Assembly (NCBI GenBank): GCA_947359465.1
Contig: OX375880.1
Span: 13,214,120-13,278,119 of the forward strand
Length of the DNA stretch: 64,000 nucleotides
Direction of reading: 5' to 3'
From: Metellina segmentata
Lineage: Eukaryota; Arthropoda; Arachnida; Araneae; Tetragnathidae
Shown: positions 33,300-45,900 of the stretch, one piece after another
Numbering within the stretch: position 1 is the stretch's first letter
Layout: the number at the start of each line of letters is the position of its first letter
The notes under the pieces: generated by a model
The model's input: the letters and a program-made list of their open reading frames with translations, nothing else
Databases searched by the model: none
What the model was told of the DNA's origin: nothing
Translations under genes and position numbers: made by a program

Positions 33300-33620
33300 A
33301 AAATGTAATCTGTTTATTTGTTTTAGGCGAAGGTTCGCGTGACGTCCAAGAATCTCTTGCGAAAATATAAGGTATTCAATTAAATTTTTTTATTTATTTA
33401 AATAAAATCTTATTTTTAGGTATCAATCTAATGTGAAACTTTCCGCAGATTTCAAATACATTGAAATTTATACTCTATCCTTAACAAACCGAGAAATCAA
33501 ATTTAGAATCTGTCATTTCTTTATGGTGTTGCCAATCTATGTATAACAATAATATTAAATACCATCAAATTATTTTTAAAACGTTCTAGAAAATTTTAAA
33601 ATTTGCACGCAATAGAAAAA
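33300..33620 (-). repeat. Repeat family A, copy 2 (partial)
   Basis: Reverse orientation: GGTATCAATCTAATGTGAAA, CCGCAGATTTCAAATAC, and AGAATCTGTCATTTCTTTAT as in 22500 and 49930. 33621-34019 has no recognised feature. Confidence 0.7.
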
Positions 33621-34021
33621 TTTGGACTACCTGGGTGCCTAATCCCATTATTGTAAGTCCCAGATTCAAGAACCGCTCCAGACAGTCTTTCCTATAGCCG
33701 TAAAAACAAACCGAATTCAATTTTCCTTAGGCGCTGACTGAATAAATGTATTCAAGTTTGCGACATTGTTGCACCTGAATGACAATTGTTCAAATTTTCA
33801 TTCGTCTCCCGCCCCATGTGCAAAACAAACTTTGGCTGGAATCGAACTCACAACTCTCCGGTTGCTAATCCTAACAGCAGATAGTTTATTTAAACAAGCC
33901 TTTCAACAATCACCGTGATAAAATGTCTTGAATAAAATTTGATTGCGAATACTAACAAATAACTTAAACAATTCCATACTTCATTTCAAATTCGAAGGAA
34001 GATTTACACGAAAGCGAGTTA

Positions 34022-35209
34022 AGGAATTGGACAAAAATGTGGAAACACCTAAAAAAAAAAACATGTAACCTTGACTGACGTGGTGAGGAAAACCATTGGC
34101 ATTCAAAACAGCTTGCAGCCTTCTCGGAATGGATAAATACAGTTTCCCGTTTGCTTGTCAAGGGAATCGTGAACTATTCTTCCTGCAAAACATTGGCAAG
34201 TTCAGACAACGATGATGGCATTGGATAGCGACCACAAAGATTCAATGACATTGAGGTCTGGTGATTGGTGGTCAGGGGAGATGTGACAAATCTTCGTGCT
34301 CAGTAATCCAGTCCTGGACGAGGCGAGCTGTGTGAACAAGGGTTTCGTCACCTTGCAAGACACCATCATTGGGGAACAAAGTTAGAAACATGGAATGGAC
34401 TTGATCAGCCAAAATGTTCACAATAATAATTGGCAATGTGCCCTTGCAGAGTAATCATGGGGCCCACAGAAAACTATGCTATAACTGCCCAAACCATCAC
34501 AGAACCCCTGCCATGTTTCACTCTTGGCAACAAGCAGTCTGTATTATAGGCTTGTGATGTCATTCGCCAGACGTAAACTCGGCCAGAAGTGTGAAACAAG
34601 ACTCATTCGACCAAATTTCTTCTTCCATTGCTCCATAGTCCAGGCTTTATGACTTAAACACCACTTTTTCCTGTTATAGGCATTAGCATCACTGATGAAT
34701 GGTTTTTGAATGGCAGCTTGGCCAGAAATACCCTTATTGTTTTGGTACTCACAGGGTTAGTGAGCACGACATTCATTCCAGCAGTAACTTTTGCAGCTGT
34801 GGTCTTATCTTGAGTCACAATCCTCCTTAATGATTATCTGTCACGATCACGCGACACACACTTTCGTCCGCACTTCGATTTAGCGGATGTTTTTCCGCTT
34901 TTCAAATAGGCGGAACATATTTCACATACAGTACCTCTTGAAACACTAAACACTTCGGCTATCTTGCTTACAGAAGTACCCACAAGACGAGCTCCAACTA
35001 TTTGCCCATTGTTTGAAGGCTGTTAACTTTGACATGATGCAATTACAAATTCACAGATTAGTGCCCCCGATACCGACTGACCTGAGCAGCGTATTTACGA
35101 CGTTGTATAGGTGGCGTCAGTAGGTGAAAACACCAGCTACCACTAGAATAAACATTTCTTTTCAAGCATGCCTTTCACGAGGTGTTTCCATATTTTTGTC
35201 CAACCACCG
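34022..35209 (-). mobile_element. Full-length Tc1-like element (1188 bp), inactive
   Basis: Inverted ends share TTGGACAAAAATRTGGAAAC and ACCT, flanked by TA at 34020-34021 and 35210-35211. The minus strand encodes a heavily stopped transposase: a helix-turn-helix near 35030, a GSVMVWAVIA-like core near 34490, SPDHQSPDLNVIESLW near 34250 with the third catalytic region, and a C-terminal tail. Too many stops to be active. Confidence 0.9.
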
Positions 35210-35211
35210 TA

Positions 35212-36929
35212 GATCTGAAAAGTTTCGGATGTTAAACCTATATTTTCAATTTCTCTGTGCATACAATCAACAGTTCATTTTTTAAATAACATAATCGCAA
35301 CTAGATTTTTGTAAATTTTTTATCGGTTTTATGCAGAACAAACACTTTGGAAATATAAGACTTAAGGCAGTTCACTGCACTATATTTATCAGTTATTTCA
35401 AGAAAGTTTCACACTACAAATTAAATAATCCTACAATTTCACATATATCAGCTTTCTTTTTGGACAATTATTCATGTTTCCTGTCAGTATAGCTTTAAAA
35501 TTGTTAAAGAATTCACTGTAGCATTATAATATACATCATTTCACAAATTAAACAGTCATGTTGAAAACATTGGAATGAAATTAAAAACACTTGACACGAA
35601 GAAAGTTTTGTAATGAAATTTTATTCAAGTACAAATATGATTGCTCTTTAATTATCACTACAATTTTTCATTAATATTTTAACTAGAATTCATTATTTTA
35701 TTTAAACTGTTTTTGTCACTTTTAAGTTGAAGTCATTCATAAATCTTCGTTCATAAGTCCTATTGATAGTAAAAACACAATACTTTGCATACAGTCAAGG
35801 CAACTCATAATAAACAAAAAGTAATAAAGTTTGAAATTTAAAATCCTTACAAACACACATAAATTAGTCACATAAAAACTAACAAATGCTCATTCAGTGA
35901 ATCCATTCTTAAAAACTTCTGCCTGCAGTACAAATGCCAGATTGATGGGGAATAACACATAAACAAACATTTGATGAACTCTAAAAAAAATTCCACAAAA
36001 ACTTTTTTAAACAATTTTTTTTTTCCCAACTTGCCACGACGCAAGTTCGATTCAAAGAAATAGCGCATGCAAATTAAAATTCTATAATTCTCTTAGAAAA
36101 GTCCAAATTGAAACAGGAATTTTGTTTTAATAAAAAATAAATAGAATGAAGTGATTTCGATTTCAGGGTTCTTAAAACTAAAAATATAATCAGAGCTCAA
36201 CTAGACAATACTTCCTCCTTTGCCGTAAAAAAATAAATTAAGCGATTTCTCTTGATAGTAATTTTTTATCTCCTTTCTCCTTCCAAAATAAATAAAGACA
36301 TCTCTTATTATAGAAAATCACAAAGAAGCAACTATTTAAAAGTCGAGCAACGAGAAAGGGAGTGATCCTCAACGCAATTTGAAAGGGGGAGCATTTCGCA
36401 GCACCCTGGGGACCCGACTGGAAACACGCCACGTTATGAGAAGTGTCACGGCTCGCGATTCCGAACCAATAAGTTAAACACATAAACCACAGGAGAAATG
36501 ACGAGTGCAGGAGACGCGTTAGACCGAGTCTTTGTTAAAAACAATCTAATTCCTGCAGCCGTTGGAACATTTGCACGGCGGAGCTTCGCAGCGCTGCGCC
36601 GGGTGTTTGAGTATTTCGTTTTACTGTTGTAGGCTGTCACCACTGAAAGAGCCATAGATATATATATATATATATATAAAAGTCATTACAAAGGAACCAA
36701 GATGGCAGGCATATGCGAGAAGTTGCGTCGTATCGGGGGTGGTGTTACGACGCGATTTAAAGAGTCAGAAAAACAGGGAGAACGGGAGAATCAACCACCA
36801 ATACAATGGACCCTAGAGGATCGCGAGAAGGTACGGAAGAAATATAGTAGAAATGTAGTTGTAGCAAAGGGAAGAGATTCCACACTTGTGTTTGGCAAAG
36901 AGATGCATCAAGAAAAGTTATTGTCTCGG
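35212..36929 (-). other. Probable 3' UTR and downstream flank of eIF4G2
   Basis: Directly follows the stop codon on the minus strand. No coding similarity. (TA)n run at 36656-36679. A minus-strand AATAAA at 35625-35620 is the most plausible distal poly(A) signal, but the real 3' end cannot be read from sequence alone. Confidence 0.4.
35620..35625 (-). terminator. Candidate poly(A) signal AATAAA
   Basis: AATAAA on the minus strand about 1.3 kb after the eIF4G2 stop. AATAAA is frequent by chance in DNA this AT-rich, so this is only a candidate. Confidence 0.25.
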
Positions 36930-36995
36930 TTAGTTTTCACCGTCGTCTGAGCCCTCCTCTTCGGCTTCCTCCAGCCAGGTCAGCCACTGGTTCAC
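36930..36995 (-). CDS. EIF4G2: eIF4G2 last exon with stop
   Basis: 66 bp: VNQWLTWLEEAEEEGSDDGE, Asn, then TAA at 36932-36930. Vertebrate DAP5 ends in the same way (QWLTWLExAEEE plus acidic tail). Confidence 0.98.
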   Translation of the reverse strand: MNQWLTWLEEAEEEGSDDGEN

Positions 36996-39900
36996 CTGTT
37001 CCAAAAGAAACAAAGCATTAGCTCACTCGACACACAAATGAGGGCATAGTAGAAGAAGGCAGATAGCCTAGGGCAAGTCTACTTCTTTATAAAAAAAAAG
37101 GCAGGTAATTAACAGCGCACTGGAGCCCCACAATCTACTGGCCTCAGTCCATGCAGGTATTTTTATTAACGCCGCAATGGGCTATTGTCGGCGGTCTGGG
37201 ATCCATCTCCAAGGGAGGTAAGGTAAGGTAATTTTAGTTAACGTCGTACTAGAGCAACACAACAGGCTATTGATGACGGTCCGGGATCAGTCCCTTAAGG
37301 GAAAGAACCACGGTCAGATGACATCTCCGAGGGAGAGATCTGAGGGCAACACCAAGGTCAGATGACGAAGTTACAACCGAGTGGGGGCCCCCACTCTCCA
37401 AACCACTCCAATATGAGGAAATTTGAAGACACAATAGATTTAACATGCACCAGACCCCTGCAGTCTTTGGTTGGATTCAAACTCGCAACCATCCGAATGC
37501 TAATCAGTTACCCCACAAGCTATTGGCCTTGGTCCATGTAGGTATTTTAATTAACGCCGCAATAGAGCAACACAATGGGCTATTGCCGATGGCCAGGGAT
37601 CAATCTCCAAGGGAGAGATCTGAGGACAACACCACGGTCAGACGACGAGTTGATACCAGAGTGGGTGCCCCAATCTCCAAACCACGCCAGCGTGAGGACA
37701 TTTGAGGCCACAACAGATTTAACATGCACCAGATCACGTAAGTCTTCGGTTGGATTCGAACTTGCAACCCTCCGATCGCAAATCCATTACTTTTCCAACC
37801 AGGCTATCGTGGCCCCTCTGGTACGGCAGAGGTGGGTTCATATCCTACTTATCCTACTAACACTCAAGATGGGCAAACACTGCACTCATGCCCTACCCTG
37901 CATCTGAACCAGAAACCTTTCGATCAAAAGATGTCATCTTGTGAGTCGGCTGTTTCCATTGCACCCTAGAGTGTAATTGTGTACCAAAAATCTAGCAAAG
38001 AATTTAAATGTCGTATTACTCACTTGAAACAGTGCTTTGCCCTTGCCCGGATACTCGTCATTCACGTCCTCCTTCCATTTTAAAAAGGCTTCTTCTTCAA
38101 TTATTTCTTGGTCATAGAACATCATGAACCAACGTAATAGCATTCCTGTAAAAATTAAATCTTTCATGTATCAAATAAGGACTAGAAGAGAAATACTAAC
38201 TGTTCTAAATGCCAGGATCGAAGCCTCGTGTTCCCATCATTCGAACAAGCCCGTCTTATCTCAAGGTACCTCCGAAAGTTAAATCTGGTTTATTTGAGAA
38301 ATGCAATCTTGGGGCGCCAGTTATTTATTTCGAAAAAACAGCATGGGTCCCAATAATATTTTCTCGAGTCCACGGAAAACATCCAAAATAGAGAACTTAC
38401 AAGAAAAATATTTAACATTTCTTTCTTGTTCTTTTATGTTTTAAAACCTAAATTTAAGAATCACAAAACAATTACTAGGAGATCCCAGAATTTGTTGACT
38501 TGAAATAGACTTGAATTTGAGAATGGCTTAATATTGAAATAATCAAAAAGTAATCCTAATAAAAACAGTGCCTAGTTTTAAGAGCAGTTTCACTGTTCGC
38601 ACTAAGATTAAAGTATATATTTAGAGGTTTTTGCGTTATAATTTTACAAGTTAAGAGTCTTTCAACTTTATACATTTTTTATTTTATTTTAGAACTAAAG
38701 TAACCACTGTAATAGAGCTATAAACTTTATATACGGCAATCAATGTTACCCTGGTTGGGATTTACAAAGCTATGTCCCCTTTAGGACGCCTTCACACAAA
38801 GGAGATCGATCGCTCAGACCGGTCTGAAGGCCACGGAACTTACATAGAAACCATAGGAGCACTTCACACGAGAAGACAATTATGAGACTAAAAATAGTCA
38901 CCAAGGAAGTTCAGTCACCAGCGACTTTTTTAAAGTTGTGTTTTATTTTATTCGAGAAACAAAACAAAAGAGCTTTTATATTATCTAGTACAAGTTTATA
39001 TCTTTGCAATCGTTAAAGATAGAGCAAAAATTTCAACAATATTTCTATTGTAACTTTTATATTTACGTCAAATGCGGCTAAATTCGTATTGAGAAAATAT
39101 AAAAGTTGGAATTGAAATTTATTTATTTACAGAAAATCACATTTAAGGTATCAATTTGATGTAAAATTTTCCGCAGATTTCAAATCAGTTGAAATTTTTA
39201 ATGTCTTTAACAATGCCGATTTTACAAAAAAAAAACCTAAACAATTCCAGTCAAAAATTTTTGTTTCTCTTCGCTCGAATTGTTTATGCACAGGAAATGA
39301 ATCTGTAAACATTCCCTGGTGACAATATCAAGCGACCAGTCTGAGAGATCGATCTCCTTCAGGGTGGCAACAAAATCTTCAAAAATAAGTTCCCTTATAG
39401 TGTCACAAAAATTTCCCCGATTTTACAACTAACTTACGAATGAACCATGATTGGAATCTGTATACAGCATCCACACATTATTTTTAAATATTTAGGGTCA
39501 GTGGGGTAAAAAGATAACTCTCCACAAATATCCCCCCCCCCTCTTTAGATAGTTTAATTCTTACTATAAGAGCTGGAACTCTTAAAAAAGCAATTGAAAA
39601 AACTGGAGAAAAAGTAAAAAATATTTTGAATATGAACTTATTACATCTGACCCTACATTATCATACTATACATCAAAATCAAATGCAAATATACATAACA
39701 AATTCTACAAAAATGCAATTGCAGGCAAAAAATAGTAATTTAATGTACAAAAAAAAACCCACATCATTAGTTTTACAATTTCGGAAAATACCATTTATTC
39801 AATTCTCAGAAGCACTCTTAACTGCGCATCACTAAATAGGACAAACAATAATAAATGCAGTTTAAGTTATCAAAATTTCCCTGACTTTTCGTAAACTTTG

Positions 39901-42900
39901 GAAATTTTCCAGAATTAAAAAGTTTTCTGATAATTCCCGGTTCTGTTTCCACTCTGTCCTTTGTGTGAGGCACGAAAAGAATATTTTAAATACTCCTTAA
40001 AAACGCACTTTACCATCAAGAAACAAATTTTATATCCATACACACAACAGATTTATTTAAAAAAAAAAAGGTCTTGTACCTCTGGCCTGATATTAAAACC
40101 AAACTGCATGTCTCCACACTCCACTTTAATCAACAAATAGGTACCAAATTCCTTTAAGTTGCAGTTCAGGAACTACTAAAGATTTCCGTTTATGGCCACT
40201 CAAGAGTTAAGAAAATTTATGCTAATCAGCGTTATAGCTGAAAAATATTAGCAAGCATTTTTCTTCATGGAAATGATTAATTTTTTTTTGTGGATACCCG
40301 ACATGATAACAGATACATTCACAAAGCAGCACTTTTAGCGAAAAAGAGAATCATCTAAATCACAATTATTTTAACAGATGGGATTCTTAGAAGTATGTCA
40401 CTCAAAAATGAGCGATTTGGTAACAAGAAAATTGTGCTAGGATTCCTACTCGCTTGGTTAAAAAAAAAAAAAAAAAAGTACACATTCTAAGAACATAAGT
40501 ATTATGTTGTAAGAAATTTTTTTTCTATAACAAGAATGTATTGAGCATTGCTTTGCTCGTGGAACTAGCGAAGATGTCACTTCAAGTACCTTTAGGAAAT
40601 CCACAGTTGTAACAGTGGACTTGTAGTGCATATAGAGAAACAAGCTGTAAATCTGGATGTTCATGTAAAAAGGCTTGAAATACAGGCTGAAATGAGAGAA
40701 AAGAAAAATTCCAAACATGGTCACACCAAAAAAAAAACACAATCGGGGCAATGTAACTTAAGAACACACTAATAATATTTCAGAGGACAATTTTTTTGTT
40801 TTTGTTTTAATAGTTTGTCTTCAATTCAAGAATTCAGGCCACTTTCAGCAACTGCATTGTTACCAATTCTTGAATCGAGAAAAATATTTGCTAAAAAAGT
40901 AACTTTAATACTAGATAGCAGCAGCAGCAAAAAAAAATAAAAATAATAATAATCCGTTTTACAATAAGCCTCCTTTTTTTTGTAATTATTCTTATTTATT
41001 TCTGAACACGATTTAATAACACATTCCTTTACAGAAATGTATTAAACACTAACAACATTACAGATTTACATCCTCCAGCAATTATTTGTTAAGAAAATCA
41101 CACAAGATTCATGAGATAAGATATATAATGCTCTTAGGTATTTATTTTTTATTCTTTTAAATGGAGTAAAATGAGCGCATTTGAAGAAAAATTTTCCTCT
41201 TCTGTCAAATTTTAGAACTGACAACTTCTGAAGTTGAACTTAGATAAAAAGCTGTATAGAAATAATTATGAATATCAAAAACTTTTATTTTATAATCTAA
41301 TATTAACTGCCTAAAATTAAAAATGCCCCTTGCAAATAACGTTCAACATGTCACATGTGTCAGAAAGTATAAGCACAGTATTGGTCTTTTTATTTAACGT
41401 CACAATGGAGCAACACAACGGGCTATTGCCGATGGGTCGGGGTCAACCCCCAAAGGGAGAGTTGCGAAGACAACACCCAGGGTTGGCAAGTTTCTGCCAT
41501 TTAAGTGGTAATAACTGGCAGAAACCCCGAAAATAACTATTTCATGGAATAAAAAGTTATTGAAGTGCTACTAATAACAGAGAGGAATGCATTTTAAAGT
41601 AAAACAAATTCAGTTATAATGTTTACAGTATATATATTTATTCAAAGGTTATATCACAGCAAATTCGCCATTCAAGTTCACCTTTTTCACGAAGTAGTTC
41701 TATAGCAAAAGACCAATTTTGCTGCTGTTTCCAATCCGCATATGTAGCCACATTCCGTTTTTGCTTTTGTAAAAAAATTTGCCTTGTAGTTCCTGCCAGT
41801 TATAGCCACCGGCATGGCAAAAACCAATTTCTGCCGGCAGTAAGCCAACCCGACAACACAACATAATTTTGAACCACGGTCACATTTGAGCTGGCATCCC
41901 ACCCTCCAAACTACAGCAACGCGAGGACATTTGAGGCCATGACAGATTTAACATGCACCAGTCCCCTTTGTAATCGATGGACTTTGGTTGGATTCGAACT
42001 CACAAACTTCCAGTTGCTAATGCGCAAATCTTCCAAACGGGCTACTGCGGCATGAGCAGTAGAATCGCGTTTCATGTTACAGAAATAATAGAAAGTTCTA
42101 TATTAACAATCCATTCGTACAATTTGAAAAAAAAAATACCTTGAATTTATCCAACATTTCTTTTTCTTTATCCAAAACATTTTTCTCTGGTACATTCGAG
42201 CGTTCTAGGCCATCAGCTAAAGTAGTCTCTTGCGTAATGTATTTAATCATACTGTAAAACAAAAGCAATTATATTCGTTGCTTCCCGTTTCAAAACAAAA
42301 AATATAGAGTAAAAAAAACAAACAAGTGTTATATAAAAGCGATTCTCAGAAATATTATTTCCTTAAATTCTACACGGATTTCACAATCATAAGTCAGGGA
42401 CATCATCACAACACAGTAAGGTCCATGTTCCAGCATTATTATACCCTTATTATCAGATATTAAGTCAGGGATGTCATCACAACACATTAAGGCCCTAAAG
42501 TTTCTGGCATTAGTATACCCTTATTATGTGGTAAGAGAATAAAACAATAATTGTTTGTTTTCAACAAACTACGTTCAATACATTTTTTAGAACTGCTAAA
42601 TTTTCTCAAATAAGATAGGACAAGCTAAGCCAAATCCAAGACTAAATAAAAACAATAAGTACTCTCAATAGGTATAAAAAGCTGAGAATGTCTAATTCAA
42701 TCTAACATTAAAATTTTGAAACAGTGGAAAAATAATAAATATACTGATACACATAAAAGATAGCAGATTCTAAATTTATTTTTTCCTGTGCTTCCGTTTT
42801 ATTTTGCAGAGGAACACTTTCAGCCGAAGAACATAAATAAAAAGTTTTAGCTGGAGTTTTGTAGGTCTTTTTTCAATCTCTTAGTTTGTTAAAGATAGAG

Positions 42901-45900
42901 TAAAAATTTCACATTAGATCAATACCTAAAAATATTAATATAAAATTTAAATAAATAATATTAAAAATGAATATCTTTTATATTTTTGCCAGAGATTGTG
43001 TCTTTTATATTTTCCGCAAGAGATTGCGACGTCACGCAGCGTATGAGAAATCAACAGATTCCATTTCATGTGCTCATACAATTCAGAGAAGGAAATGAAA
43101 ACAAAACAATTTTGACTGGCATCGTTTAGGACAGTTTACAGCCCCCCCCCCTAAACCAATGTTTTCGACCTTTTTGGAACTGTCACTGGTAATGCCATGC
43201 TGGTCACGCAGTGGCAAGTGTATCATAAGCATGGAATTCTTCAATTTAAGCCAGTGGACGAAACAAAATTCTTTGCCTGTTAAATATCAGATTTTGTTTT
43301 CAAAATCAGTTGAAAAATTCAATCCCGGCTAGTTCCATGCGTGACTCACACTACAAGTGAGCTAAACTTGAATCTTAAAGCTACCATAAAAAAATTATTA
43401 GTACAATAAAATGAGATTTGCAACTTGTTTTACTTCAGTAAAGGTTTCATTTATACATATTAGCTACTAAATTTCATTTATCTTACTGGATATTCTCTGT
43501 ACATGGGGAAACTGAGCTGTGACCCACACTACATGAAAGGGAAGTGATACTTTGATTAAGTACAAAAATTCTTGTTTCTTCCTCTGTTGATTATCAAAAA
43601 ATTTTGTTTTAAAATTATTGTTACTTCCAATAATTGTACTTTAATAGCAGATTATTAATAGATTAGTTAAATACATAATTAATTTATAACATGACATTTT
43701 GTTTGTGACTCACACTACATGGCAAATGTGACCCACACTACACTTCACAAAAACATTTTTACTGACAATTGGAACACTAAGAAAACATACGTTCGAAACA
43801 TTTTTATTGACAGTTGAAACACTAAAAAAACATACATTAGAAACATTTTTCTTAATCTTGCATAATAAAATATAGAAAACATATTATCCCATGTTTAAGT
43901 CATTGAACTTAACATTTAAAAATGCATAGTGCATTCGTTTATCAAATGCTGGTTCAGTGAGTCTATTTACTGAATGATCACTAAAATCAATTTAAGATAT
44001 GTCCTGTTTTAGGCCAAGAAAATTTTAAAGTGTCTTTATCAAAGCGCAAAAATTGAATTGCGAGTGTGATTGATATGAACGCACTTTCTTCCATGTGGAT
44101 ATAAACTCTACTTTTGATTCCGGGTATTGCCAAATTCTAAAACATAAACTTTGTGTCCACTTTTGAATACAGAAGTTTGACCTATTAAGTACATAATTTT
44201 TTAGAAAAAATGAATGAAAATCCAACTTTAAAATTCTGTGTTATGGTGTACTTTGGCATGGAATTAGCCTCCCTAAACTTTAAGTGATATGAAACTGCAC
44301 GAATCTTATTGGCCGAAGTGTCTGAGAAGCTATAATCAATCATTTTTCAGGTCATGGAGGCGATTTTTGTGTGCTTAGAATGAAAATTCATAATTTCACA
44401 ATATTTTTTTGGACAAAATTAAATTTTCTGACAAGTCTAGGTCTTCTCTACCCATGGGGACCCTGCCCTATGTGCATTGCGGTCTTCGGTTGGATTCGAG
44501 CTGTGTATTGTAAATGACTATTTGCAAAGCACCTACCAGGAAACTAAGGCGCTGACGAAACCAGGCACAATGTGTTGCGAACTGTCGACAGTCTCTTTGA
44601 TCCACCTGTAAAGTGAGGTGGGGCTGGGATCTGTTTGCAGCTGCTTCCAGAGGTCTGCCTGAATACGAAGCAAAGGGAAAAGGAAGCTGAGTCCACGGTC
44701 TTCCAAGATGTCAGCAAGTCTCTCCTTGGTGCGATCGATTTCTGAAAAACAAAACGCATCTTGTTCAACACTTGCAGTTGTTTTCAAACCACATATATTA
44801 CAGGTAAAATGCATTGTATGCAAGGTTCCCACTCTATTTCAGAAATAAAATTCCCCGTTTTTTCCAGACAAAAATTTAAAAAATTCTAGGTCATACTCAA
44901 GCAATTCACGACCTTTTAAAGGTGAAAAACCAAGAAGTAATTTAGCATTCAATAGCCAATAACAAAAATTTTTTTTATGAATTATACACCGTAAAAATTA
45001 ATGCACAAAGTGCAAGTAATTTTGTATTAAAATAACTTATTCAAATAAATACGCCACATTAGACTAAAATCAGTTTGTGATTTAATGTATCATAAGCATG
45101 AAATTCTTACACGTTAAATATTAACTGTTTCTTTTGAAATCAGTTGAAAAATTCAATTCATAAAACAAAGTGATACGAAACTGTGTACGAATCTTATGGG
45201 CTACTGGGCTACTTTTCTCCAAAGCGTATGAGAAGCCATGATTAATCATTTTCCAGGTTTTAAGAAAAATAATTTTAATTTTCCATTTTTTTAGGACAAA
45301 ATTAAATTTACTGACGATTCTAGGAATTCCGCGACCTGCGAGAACACTATGTATGTAACACTTAGGAAATCTATAGAAATCTTATCAGTAAAAAGCATGG
45401 AATTCTTGTTATTTCAATACACTATATACTTTCCCTGCAGTACCTAGGGACAAAGCACAATCATTAGAAATATTTAAGCAAAGTAGTGAGAGTCATTAAA
45501 AAGACGCATGCGAGAATGAATGGCAAAAGGAATAGGACTTTTGCAAAGAGGAGGGATAGAACACCTTTTTGAACTACACTTATAACTGTCTTTTTCTCTA
45601 CAGCACTTCATTGCCACTTGGGTCCTGCACAAGAGCTTCACGAATCCTTGGCTGTGGCCCATGCCTCACGTGACAATTGAAACATCATTGCCAAAAGCAC
45701 TTAATATTTTGCGAGTTTAACTTTTGGCATTTCAAAGAATGCCTAGGAAATTTGCAATATGAACTGTTTTATATTTCAAGATACTACACAATATTATGCA
45801 CAATACTTAATTTTACATGTTCATGGCAACGCATATACCAAGAACAGCATCATATCTGCTATCGCACGATTTTTAATCCCACTCAGATGTCGAGGTCAAC

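Noticed and set aside
36702..36950. 82-codon plus-strand frame after a TATATAAAAG stretch, overlapping the eIF4G2 end antisense
   Set aside because: No domain, the (TA)n run gives a TATA-like match by chance, and the last 20 codons are the reverse of the eIF4G2 final exon.
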